Notes under the pieces: model-generated
Told to the model about the DNA's origin: nothing
The model's input: only the letters and a program-made list of their open reading frames with translations
Database searches by the model: none
Origin: Suilimivivens sp963638365
Lineage (GTDB): Bacteria > Bacillota > Clostridia > Lachnospirales > Lachnospiraceae
DNA: 26,987 nt
Direction of reading: 5' to 3'
NCBI GenBank assembly: GCA_963638365.1
Contig: CAVHRK010000095.1
Coordinates: 1 to 26,987, forward strand
Shown: one piece after another, positions 16,275 to 22,982 of the stretch
Layout: each line of letters begins with the position of its first letter
Numbering within the stretch: position 1 is the stretch's first letter
Translations under genes and position numbers: made by a program

Positions 16275-17252
16275 TTATCCAAACACCCTGTAAATTTCAT
16301 CCTGTCCCGGTTTATCTAAGAAACGGACCTCTTCCTCATTGCAAATGATCTTGTCATTGCCTGCATTGGTTGTTCCGATACAGACCGCCGGAATTCCATG
16401 CTCCGCAAGTTCCCTGACCAGTGCCTCTCCGTCTGTCGTAACCATGAGAAGCGCTCCTCCGGATAAAAGCTGATATGGATTCACCTCGAGGCATTCACAT
16501 ATCTCAACCGTTTCCTGTAAAATGGGAATTTTCTTTAAATCTACATGCAGTCCAACGCCTATTTGACGGGAAAGCTCCCACAATGCACCGAAGACTCCGC
16601 CCTGATGCAGGTCGTGCATTGCATAAACGCCGGACTTCACCGCTATGGCAGCCTCTTCCCGCACCGACAAATGCCCTGCGCATTCCGCAGCTCCCGAAAG
16701 GAAGCTCTGCGCATAGGACTTATGCAGCTTTTCACGCTCCGTTTCGAGCAAAACCGCCGTCGCCTCTACTGCAGCAAATTTACTCATAACAATATCATAC
16801 TCTTTTGAAGGGCTTTCGTATACCCTCTTTTGTTTCAAATATCCAAAGGCAGTTACACTGATCACCGGCGTACTTACCCGGCTGCTGATTTCGGTATGCC
16901 CTCCGGAAATCTGGATAGAGAGTTCCTTGCAGGTATCATCGATTCTCCTCATCAGCTCCTGCAATTCTTTTTCTTCCAGTGACTCCGGAAGGGTAAGTGC
17001 CAGGGAAATCCCAACGGTCTGTGCTCCTGCCGCCGCCAGATTATTATCCGCGGCATAAACCGCCAGCCTTCCCGCATCCTTTACCGGCAGGGCAACGGTC
17101 TGTGTCGTTGTTACCAGTGTCTCTTCCTTCCATGAGAAAAAGGCACAGTCCTGTCCCAGTGCTGCACCCTTTTGCATTTCTTCTCTATAAGTTCCGATCT
17201 TTCGTAACACGGAACGCTTTAAACAATTCTCTGTAAGTTTCCCTTGCTTCAT
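16275..17252 (-). CDS. PurM/HypE-like (AIR synthase-related) protein
   Basis: This 325-residue protein has the two-domain layout of the PurM/HypE/SelD/ThiL ATP-binding superfamily. Visible marks are GAALGQDCAFF (29-39), an AADNNLAAAGAQTVGISLAL segment, ISGGHTEIS (115-123) and MHDLHQGGVFGALWELS in the second domain, which parallels the glycine-rich nucleotide loop of HypE. HypE itself ends in a conserved cysteine that carries the thiocarboxamide. This protein ends in RVFG without it, and no hydrogenase genes are present, so I do not call it hypE. The substrate is unknown. ATG 17252 has AGGG about nine bases upstream. It lies 46 bases after the VanW gene and 33 before the Lrp-type gene, so it is probably part of one transcript. 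Confidence 0.75.
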   Translation of the reverse strand: MKQGKLTENCLKRSVLRKIGTYREEMQKGAALGQDCAFFSWKEETLVTTTQTVALPVKDAGRLAVYAADNNLAAAGAQTVGISLALTLPESLEEKELQELMRRIDDTCKELSIQISGGHTEISSRVSTPVISVTAFGYLKQKRVYESPSKEYDIVMSKFAAVEATAVLLETEREKLHKSYAQSFLSGAAECAGHLSVREEAAIAVKSGVYAMHDLHQGGVFGALWELSRQIGVGLHVDLKKIPILQETVEICECLEVNPYQLLSGGALLMVTTDGEALVRELAEHGIPAVCIGTTNAGNDKIICNEEEVRFLDKPGQDEIYRVFG

Positions 17253-17298
17253 CCTGATTGACCCTGTCTTCTGCCTTCGTCCTGTTTCTGCTCTGTTC

Positions 17299-18816
17299 CT
17301 ATTCTGCAGGCTGCTCCGCGGCAGGCGCTGCTTCTTCTGCTGCCGGCTGGGCAGGCTGTTCTGCCGGAGCCGCGCCAGCGGCCAAAGCGGCGGCGACGTT
17401 TCTTACATGGTCAATATTGTTGGTGGCAATCGCTGCCATGATTTCATTGTAGGCATTCGGATCGGAGGTTGCCACTCCGACGGTAGCCGATCTCGGTGAC
17501 ATCTTATATACACTGGAGTTCACCATTTCACGGCTGACCTCCACGCCATTCTCCGTTACCACTTTCCAGAGGTTTGCCTTATATCCGATATGGGCAGACT
17601 GCACCGAAACAGAACCGATCGGTGCTCCTTCATTAACATAGATCACCTCGGTATCCGGATAAGTCTTACTGATGACCTCACTCTCATAACGCACTGCATG
17701 CCCCGGATCTCTGGTCTCTTCCCCATAGATCGTGAATACAAGCTGCTTGTCTTCTGTCGTATAGCCTTCAATATAAATGGGCGCACCCGTATTATTCACA
17801 AACCGGAAATCCTTGCCGGCAGACTCTGAAATGGCTGCATCTGCAGAAGGATCCACATAAGTCACAATCATGGAATGGTTGTGACGCTCCGTCACTTCCA
17901 GTTCCGATAATAAAACCGCATTATATAAGGTTGTCGAAACCTGGCAGATTCCGCCTCCAAGACTGTCTACCACCTGTCCGTTCAGATAGGAGCCTGCAAG
18001 GAAATAACCGTTCGCCTCCGAAAAAGGAGATACCGCATCATAGGTTGAAAATTCATCACCCGGATAAAGGGTCGTTCCATTAATTAATGCACAACCGTTC
18101 CGCACATTCGCACTTCTTCCGGATCCGGAAGTCTTAAAGCTGGTAGAGAACGTACCAAGGACATCCTTCACCTTGGAAAGCTCTTCGGTAGTTCCTCTGG
18201 CTTCTGCTACCGTAATGCTCAATTCAATTCTGCCGTCTTCCTTGTCCCATCCATTACATAGATAATTTTCGACAAGCTGTAAGGATGCATCCTCATCCAC
18301 CTTTTCTCCGTTCTGTCCCGGATTCACAATAAAGGTTCCGTTTTCACGGGTAAGGGTTGCATCGGAAGCCTCGTGATTATAGACCGAACACTGGTCTGCA
18401 AGCACCAGACGTAATAATTCTTCATCACAGGAAAATTCTAACGGAAGAACGCGGTTTTCATGTTGTAAATCCTTGGAAACCTTGTAACGCTGCACAATAT
18501 TTCCATGCTGTCCGATGGAAACTGCTTCGTCCATGACCTCGGGATTACTCCAATGAAATCCGACATCTGCCGGTGTAATCTGTACTTCATTGCCTCCTAC
18601 TGCTATAAGTGTGATCTGCTTTTCAGACCATTCGGCAACTTTCTGTTCCATCATGTCTTTTGCCTCTTCAGCGGTCATTCCCTCTAAAGAGATGTCGTCC
18701 ACATAAACACCTGCCAGAATGGTATCCCCTTCCGCAGCGTGTACCGGCTGTATCATTATGGTCAGACAAAGAAACGAGACCATCAGCCCTAAACACATCA
18801 TCTTAAACTTTTTCAT
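17299..18816 (-). CDS. VanW-domain exported protein
   Basis: This protein of about 505 residues has a signal peptide (MKKFKMMCLG start, likely cleavage after VHA at 27), peptidoglycan-binding-4-like repeats over about 30-215, and a VanW domain at about 222-350 with GGGICQVST (288-296) and ERHNHSM. A beta-rich G5-like region follows, and from about 470 a low-complexity Ala, Pro and Glu tail. VanW proteins occur with vancomycin-resistance genes and widely in Clostridia; their biochemical role is not settled, and a cell-wall role is likely. An in-frame ATG at 18828 lacks a ribosome binding site, while ATG 18816 is preceded by GAGGGG, so I use the latter. It follows a 35-residue membrane peptide gene by 16 bases and shares its promoter. 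Confidence 0.88.
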   Translation of the reverse strand: MKKFKMMCLGLMVSFLCLTIMIQPVHAAEGDTILAGVYVDDISLEGMTAEEAKDMMEQKVAEWSEKQITLIAVGGNEVQITPADVGFHWSNPEVMDEAVSIGQHGNIVQRYKVSKDLQHENRVLPLEFSCDEELLRLVLADQCSVYNHEASDATLTRENGTFIVNPGQNGEKVDEDASLQLVENYLCNGWDKEDGRIELSITVAEARGTTEELSKVKDVLGTFSTSFKTSGSGRSANVRNGCALINGTTLYPGDEFSTYDAVSPFSEANGYFLAGSYLNGQVVDSLGGGICQVSTTLYNAVLLSELEVTERHNHSMIVTYVDPSADAAISESAGKDFRFVNNTGAPIYIEGYTTEDKQLVFTIYGEETRDPGHAVRYESEVISKTYPDTEVIYVNEGAPIGSVSVQSAHIGYKANLWKVVTENGVEVSREMVNSSVYKMSPRSATVGVATSDPNAYNEIMAAIATNNIDHVRNVAAALAAGAAPAEQPAQPAAEEAAPAAEQPAE

Positions 18817-18832
18817 TTTTCCCCTCATTGCT

Positions 18833-18940
18833 TTATGGCACCAAATATGCTAAAGTTGGAATAATCATAGCAAGCACCAGTAATAAAATAATCACAGATG
18901 ATACGATTCTTTTATTTTTTTTATTATTAAAATTAAACAT
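18833..18940 (-). CDS. Small single-span membrane protein (35 aa)
   Basis: This 35-codon reading frame runs from ATG 18940 to TAA 18835-18833. It starts MFNFNNKKNKRIVSS, a basic and asparagine-rich head, and continues with a hydrophobic stretch of about 19 residues (VIILLLVLAMIIPTLAYLV). GAGGTG lies five bases before the ATG, and a TTGCAA/TATAAT promoter lies just upstream, so it has full expression signals. It ends 16 bases before the VanW gene start. It resembles small anchored peptides with the positive end inside the cell, or a signal peptide without a mature part. I do not recognise a named family. A leader-peptide or accessory role for the VanW protein is inference. Confidence 0.72.
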   Translation of the reverse strand: MFNFNNKKNKRIVSSVIILLLVLAMIIPTLAYLVP

Positions 18941-18964
18941 AGTTTCACCTCTTCATTTGAAAGG

Positions 18965-18993
18965 ATTATATATGAGATTCTATTTTTTTGCAA
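18965..18993 (-). promoter_or_regulatory. Promoter for the small membrane protein and VanW operon
   Basis: On the minus strand TTGCAA (18993-18988) and a perfect TATAAT (18970-18965) are 17 bases apart. A start near 18958 gives a leader of under 20 bases before ATG 18940. The promoter lies across the ribosome binding site and first codons of the plus-strand gene at 18972, so the two directions could interfere. Confidence 0.68.
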
Positions 18994-19577
18994 GTTTTAT
19001 TGTATTCTGTGTCTGGCTCGGATACGAAATCCATAAGCGCCGGAATGCGGAGGCTAAAAACTACGAAGCCTTCTGGGATCGTGAACACGCTGCCAACAGT
19101 ACCAGGCGTAAGTCCCTTGATGGTCTTCCTTATATCGCCATCCCGGTTGAAACCTTTCCCTTTGGTCTGCTGCCGGAAAATGAACAGGTTCTGGAATATG
19201 AACAGACGATCCACGATCTTGCGCAGGAGCCGGTTGTGAATCTGACCGGATTTTCCAATACCGATCTGAAGCTTCAATATGGTGCTCCCAATATTGATCT
19301 GCTGTCTCTCTATGACCAGCGGTATACCACCCTTGTATGTACCCTGCAAAGCTGGGCAGAGCTTCTATATAAAGAAGGGTTCCCGGAAGAGGCTCGGAGT
19401 CTGCTTGAATTTGCAGTTGATACGCATACGGATATTTATGCGTCCTATGAGCTTTTGGTCCGCATTTATGAGGAAAACTCGGAAAAAGAAAAAATTTCCT
19501 CTCTCCTTCCACTTGCACAGGAGATCCGTTCTTTGAGTAAGAACCGGATTATCACACTGCTTGAAGAACACCGTTAA
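18972..19577 (+). CDS. Membrane-anchored hypothetical protein with TPR-like helices
   Basis: This 201-residue protein starts at ATG 18972 with AAAGGA six bases upstream. The open frame extends back to 18828, but only this start has expression signals. Residues 3-19 form one membrane span (FYFFASFIVFCVWLGY), followed by a basic HKRR stop-transfer, so the bulk is probably cytoplasmic. A middle part has PYIAIPVETFPFGLLPENEQVLEYEQTI-like sequence in two short runs; the last 85 residues are paired helices (TLQSWAELLYKEGFPEEARS, then IYASYELLVRIYEENSEKEK) like tetratricopeptide units. I do not recognise a family. It is the only plus-strand protein gene I can support here. Its end overlaps the convergent exonuclease gene by four bases, leaving no terminator between them. 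Confidence 0.8.
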   Translation: MRFYFFASFIVFCVWLGYEIHKRRNAEAKNYEAFWDREHAANSTRRKSLDGLPYIAIPVETFPFGLLPENEQVLEYEQTIHDLAQEPVVNLTGFSNTDLKLQYGAPNIDLLSLYDQRYTTLVCTLQSWAELLYKEGFPEEARSLLEFAVDTHTDIYASYELLVRIYEENSEKEKISSLLPLAQEIRSLSKNRIITLLEEHR

Positions 19578-20299
19578 CGTCCATATGTGAAATAAATCCG
19601 GTCTATGATACGGCTTGCCTCATTTCGGGTCAGCTTTTCCACATCGTAGTCCGGTATTATTTTATGCTGCTCGAGCAAAGAATATAACTTTTGTTTTTGC
19701 TGCGGCCGGATCGGAGACTCTCTTTTGATCTTATAGATAAGCGGAAACGGAGCAAAGGTCTTCTCCCGTTCTTCCAATGTCTGATTTTTCCCCAGTTCCT
19801 TCATGAAGATCAAATAAAGCCGTGACGTACTTTCCGCATCTCCCAATGCGCGGTGTGCATGATGCTCGATTCCATAATGCAGACACAAATCCGTTAATCT
19901 CCGGCTTGGGAGCTCCGGCAGATAAATGCGGGATAGCCGCAGGGTATCAATCCCTAAATGAGACTGCTCCGGCTTCCACAGGTTCTGGTTCACGGCTGCC
20001 TTTTTGAGAAAGGAATAGTCAAACATCACACTGTGTCCCAGAATCACATCATCCTCCAGAAAATCAAGGAGCCTGGGAATCACTTCCTCACTGTCCTTTG
20101 CTTCCAGCAGTTCTTCCTGCGTAATTCCGGTAAGCCCGGTAATCTTTTCCGGAAGTGCGATGCCCGGACGGATCAATTGTTGAAAACGGTCGATAATCTT
20201 ACCGTTCCGTACCTTCACAGCACCTGCTTCAATGATTTTATCATATTTCGGATTTAAGCCCGTGGTTTCTAAATCCAGGGCTGTGTAATTCTCTATCAA
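19574..20299 (-). CDS. DEDDh 3'-5' exonuclease, DnaQ/PolC-epsilon type
   Basis: This 241-residue protein has the full DEDDh exonuclease set: Asp9 and Glu11 in LDLETTGL, Asp94 in SVMFDYSFLKK, and His149 with Asp154 in AHRALGDAES. These residues bind the two metals that cleave 3' ends of DNA or RNA. It is not part of a polymerase, so it may proofread in trans or act in repair, which suits its place after nth. A C-terminal addition (about 196-241) reads PIRPQQKQKLYSLLEQHKI and ends with LTRNEASRIIDRIYF, a small helical module that I think recurs on other Firmicute proteins. The start is TTG 20299, which overlaps the nth stop (TTGA). I see no alternative in-frame ATG before the catalytic Asp9. 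Confidence 0.9.
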   Translation of the reverse strand: MIENYTALDLETTGLNPKYDKIIEAGAVKVRNGKIIDRFQQLIRPGIALPEKITGLTGITQEELLEAKDSEEVIPRLLDFLEDDVILGHSVMFDYSFLKKAAVNQNLWKPEQSHLGIDTLRLSRIYLPELPSRRLTDLCLHYGIEHHAHRALGDAESTSRLYLIFMKELGKNQTLEEREKTFAPFPLIYKIKRESPIRPQQKQKLYSLLEQHKIIPDYDVEKLTRNEASRIIDRIYFTYGR

Positions 20300-20961
20300 T
20301 TCATAGTCTCTTTTCTTTGCTTTTTCATACGTGCCTCATAATCTGCGCACACATCACACAAAAAGCACTCTTCACATTTCGGTGTCGGTGCCTTACAGAT
20401 CTCACGTCCGAAGGTGATCAGATGAATGTTGCAGAGAATCCAGTGGTCCTTGGGCAGCTTCTTCATCAGGTCAAATTCTACTTTCTCAGGTTCTGTCTCT
20501 TTCGTAATGCCAAGCTTCTTCACAATCCGCTTCACATGGGTATCCACAACAATGCTGGGATCATGATAGATGTTCCCACGGATGACATTGGCCGTCTTAC
20601 GTCCAACACCGGCAAGGGACGTCAGATCCTCCAGGGAACGGGGCACCTGCCCGTCATATTTATCGCGGAGTGTCTGACAGCACGCAATGATATTCTTCGC
20701 CTTATTATGATAAAAGCCTGTCGAATGAATGTCCTGTTCCAGTTCTTTCAGATCTGCATCCGCAAATGCATTGACATCCGGATATTTCACAAACAGATCC
20801 TTCGTTACGATATTGACTCTGGCGTCAGTGCACTGTGCACTCAGCATTGTCGCAATTAATAGCTGCCATGCACTTTCATGATCAAGGGAACAGCGGTAAT
20901 CGGTTCCATAGTGTTCATCCAGACGCTCTAATATGATTTTTACTCTTTCTGCAATGGTCAT
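20296..20961 (-). CDS. nth: Endonuclease III (DNA glycosylase/AP lyase)
   Basis: This is a 221-residue base-excision repair enzyme, which removes oxidised pyrimidines and cleaves at the abasic site. The helix-hairpin-helix is LAGVGRKTANVI (116-127) with catalytic Lys122; the catalytic aspartate is Asp140 in VVDTHVKRI. A [4Fe-4S] cluster uses Cys189, Cys196, Cys199 and Cys205 with the classic 6-2-5 spacing. MLSAQCTDARVN (39-50) is the usual early motif. The open frame extends 14 codons further up, but ATG 20961 has GAGGG about six bases upstream and gives the family N-terminus. It overlaps the upstream zinc-ribbon gene by four bases (ATGA) and the exonuclease downstream, so the three are translated in coupled fashion. 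Confidence 0.97.
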   Translation of the reverse strand: MTIAERVKIILERLDEHYGTDYRCSLDHESAWQLLIATMLSAQCTDARVNIVTKDLFVKYPDVNAFADADLKELEQDIHSTGFYHNKAKNIIACCQTLRDKYDGQVPRSLEDLTSLAGVGRKTANVIRGNIYHDPSIVVDTHVKRIVKKLGITKETEPEKVEFDLMKKLPKDHWILCNIHLITFGREICKAPTPKCEECFLCDVCADYEARMKKQRKETMN

Positions 20962-21575
20962 TTTCTTCCCTCTATATCCTGGTAACTTCCACAGTACGGA
21001 CATCGCCCGGTATATCCGGCTGCTGCCTCATAGCTGGCACCACAGTTTCTGCAGGAAACGGCAACCATCTTAATCTGCGATGGATCAACCGGCTTATCAT
21101 CCATGAGTTCTGCTTCTCCAGGAAGAATTTCATTCCGCACCGATTTCGGATCAAAGCTATACTTTCCACGATATTCGTAAATATCCATGGTCATTCCGAT
21201 CGGATATTCTCCAGAACCCTTTGACATTCCGGCAGGTAAGATTGCTTCCCGCTCAATGCCTTTTTTGTCAAAATAATGCACCTTCACATTGATCGGAAAT
21301 CTTCCGTTCACACGATAAGATGTATTCTCAACATAGCCATAGATCTTTGCTTTATATCGATCTCCATGCTTCTTAATGCTGTTTTTCTTGAATTCCGGGA
21401 TCAGCGCACCAATAATAAAGGCAATCCCCAGCATGACAAACATCATGGGAATGGCAAGAAATCCGAAGCCCCCCGGAGCCCATGAAAAAGCAAACAAAAA
21501 TACGATTGAGATTGTTCCACCAATCAACACGTAAAACGCTCCCATAATTGCAATAATTTTCTGTGCAACATTCAT
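20958..21575 (-). CDS. Membrane protein with C-terminal zinc ribbon
   Basis: This 205-residue protein has two membrane spans at about 7-30 and 38-60. A beta-rich domain follows (about 68-150, YKAKIYGYVENTSYRVNGRF and KVHYFDKKGI), like the DUF3592 type of extracytoplasmic or cytoplasmic beta domain. A short zinc ribbon ends the protein, with Cys175, Cys178, Cys192 and Cys195 (CRNCG and CPYCG). No catalytic motif is visible and I cannot assign a function. ATG 21575 has GGGAG about nine bases upstream. It is the first gene of a three-gene operon with nth and an exonuclease, downstream of its own promoter. The coupling to repair genes may be only positional. Confidence 0.8.
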   Translation of the reverse strand: MNVAQKIIAIMGAFYVLIGGTISIVFLFAFSWAPGGFGFLAIPMMFVMLGIAFIIGALIPEFKKNSIKKHGDRYKAKIYGYVENTSYRVNGRFPINVKVHYFDKKGIEREAILPAGMSKGSGEYPIGMTMDIYEYRGKYSFDPKSVRNEILPGEAELMDDKPVDPSQIKMVAVSCRNCGASYEAAAGYTGRCPYCGSYQDIEGRK

Positions 21576-21609
21576 AACGATTCTCTCCCGTTTCTGACAC
21601 TATTTTATA

Positions 21610-21639
21610 ATTATAGCAGAAAACTCCCTGCCGTGTGAA
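21610..21639 (-). promoter_or_regulatory. Promoter of the zinc-ribbon gene, nth and exonuclease operon
   Basis: On the minus strand TTCACA (21639-21634), five of six matches to TTGACA, is 18 bases from a perfect TATAAT (21615-21610). The -35 element lies in the loop and descending arm of the dnaJ terminator hairpin, so terminator and promoter share sequence. Confidence 0.72.
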
Positions 21640-21672
21640 CATTTCTTCCGAAATTTCTACACGGCAGAGAGT
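21619..21672 (-). terminator. Terminator of the hrcA-grpE-dnaK-dnaJ operon
   Basis: Arms 21672-21659 and 21636-21623 (ACTCTCTGCCGTGT with ACACGGCAGGGAGT) pair over 14 positions including one G-U. The 22-base loop folds further into ATTTC with GAAAT around a GGAA tetraloop, so the whole is nearly one continuous hairpin. TTTTC follows. It lies about 26 bases after the dnaJ stop. Confidence 0.88.
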
Positions 21673-21698
21673 CCTATTTCTCTGAATGTTTTCTATTT

Positions 21699-22853
21699 TT
21701 ATTTCCAGAACTTCTTTTTCTTTGTCTCCTGTTTCTCACCACCGATATTCTTCGCCGCATTTAAGCTGTCTCCGGTTAATGCATCGAACTGCTTTAACAA
21801 CTCCTTTGCTTCTCCCGAAAGCTTCTCCGGTGTCTGGACAACCAGTGTTACATAATGGTCACCACGAACCTCTTTGTTACGAAGAGAAGGTACACCCTTG
21901 CCCTTTAAGCGAACCTTGGTATCGGTCTGGGTTCCGGGTTTTACTTCATAAATGACTTTGCCATCTACGGTATCTACTACGACATCACCGCCCAATGCTG
22001 CAACCGCATAGGAAATCGGTACGGTAGAGAAAATGTTGTAATCCTGTCTCTGGAAAATCGGGTGGCGTGCCACGATTACTTCTACAAGCAGATCGCCTCT
22101 CGGTCCTCCGTTTGTTCCCGGCTCTCCTTTGTCGCGGATCCGAACGCTCTGTCCGTTATCAATACCGGCAGGAATGGATACCTGGATCTTCTTGCGGTTT
22201 GCAATATAACCGGTACCGTGACAGTCTGCACATTTCTCTTTGATTACTTTACCTGTTCCGTTACATTCCGGACAGCTCTGTACATTACGGACGGTTCCGA
22301 AGAAGGACTGCTGAGTAAATACCACCTGACCTTTACCACCGCACTTCGTACAGGTTTCCGGACTCGTTCCTGGCTTTGCACCGGTGCCGTGACAGGTTGC
22401 ACATTCATCCTTTAACGTAAGTTCAATCTCTTTGCTCACACCGAAAACTGCTTCTTCAAATGTAATTCTGACGCTGGTACGGATATTGGCACCCTTCATC
22501 GGTCCGTTATTCGCTCCACGGCGTCTTCCGCCTCCAAAGAAGTCTCCGAAAATATCTCCGAAAATATCTCCAAAATCTGCACTGTTAAAATCAAAACCAC
22601 CAAAGCCACCAGCTCCGCCGCCTTCAAATGCCGCATGACCAAACTGGTCATACTGACGTCTCTTCTCCGGATCACTTAATACGGCATACGCTTCGGAAGC
22701 TTCCTTAAATTTCTTTTCTGCCTCTGCATCACCGGGATTCATATCCGGATGATATTTCTTTGCCAGTACACGATATGCCTTTTTGATTTCCGCATCATCA
22801 GCCGTTTTGCTGATTCCGAGCACTTCATAATAATCTCTCTTCTGCTCTGCCAT
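21699..22853 (-). CDS. dnaJ: Chaperone DnaJ (Hsp40)
   Basis: This is a 384-residue type I J-protein, which delivers substrates to DnaK and stimulates its ATPase. The J domain has YYEVLGISKTADDAEIKKAY and the HPD tripeptide at 35-37. A Gly/Phe-rich region follows at about 78-110. The zinc domain has four CxxCxGxG repeats at Cys151/154, Cys168/171, Cys194/197 and Cys208/211. Then come the two C-terminal substrate-binding barrels. The tail is lysine-rich (KKKKFWK). ATG 22853 has AAAGG about ten bases upstream. It is the last gene of the CIRCE-controlled operon, separated from dnaK by 129 bases holding a strong hairpin. Confidence 0.98.
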   Translation of the reverse strand: MAEQKRDYYEVLGISKTADDAEIKKAYRVLAKKYHPDMNPGDAEAEKKFKEASEAYAVLSDPEKRRQYDQFGHAAFEGGGAGGFGGFDFNSADFGDIFGDIFGDFFGGGRRRGANNGPMKGANIRTSVRITFEEAVFGVSKEIELTLKDECATCHGTGAKPGTSPETCTKCGGKGQVVFTQQSFFGTVRNVQSCPECNGTGKVIKEKCADCHGTGYIANRKKIQVSIPAGIDNGQSVRIRDKGEPGTNGGPRGDLLVEVIVARHPIFQRQDYNIFSTVPISYAVAALGGDVVVDTVDGKVIYEVKPGTQTDTKVRLKGKGVPSLRNKEVRGDHYVTLVVQTPEKLSGEAKELLKQFDALTGDSLNAAKNIGGEKQETKKKKFWK

Positions 22854-22885
22854 GATTTTATTGCCTTTCCATTAAACCAGATTAA

Positions 22886-22930
22886 GATGCTACTGCACGA
22901 ACTGCTTCCGCAGTCCATGCAAGTAACATC
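22886..22930 (-). other. Strong hairpin in the dnaK-dnaJ gap
   Basis: On the minus strand GATGTTACTTGCATGGACTGC (part of 22930-22910) pairs with GCAGTTCGTGCAGTAGCATC (22905-22886), about 20 pairs with one bulge and a few G-U, closed by a GGAA tetraloop. The following minus-strand sequence, TTAATCTGG, is not a proper T-tract. Read on the plus strand the same hairpin is followed by TTTTT and looks like a terminator, but no plus-strand gene needs one. An RNA-processing or stability element, or a partial attenuator reducing dnaJ, is inference. Confidence 0.65.
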
Positions 22931-22982
22931 TTTTTGTATTTCTTTATGCTTGTGGCTTCATTGAAGTCACACTGTCTTTAGT

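Noticed and set aside
16275..17252. Calling the PurM/HypE-like protein a hydrogenase maturation factor
   Set aside because: It lacks the C-terminal cysteine of HypE and no other hyp or hydrogenase genes are present.
17299..17420. Ala/Pro/Glu-rich tail of the VanW protein as a repeat or frameshift region
   Set aside because: The frame is open and ends normally. Such low-complexity tails are common on exported wall proteins, and no exact DNA repeat unit is visible.
18828..18971. 5' extension of the plus-strand TPR-like gene to 18828
   Set aside because: It would cover the small membrane-peptide gene and give an N-terminus with no ribosome binding site. ATG 18972 has AAAGGA and a proper membrane anchor directly after it.
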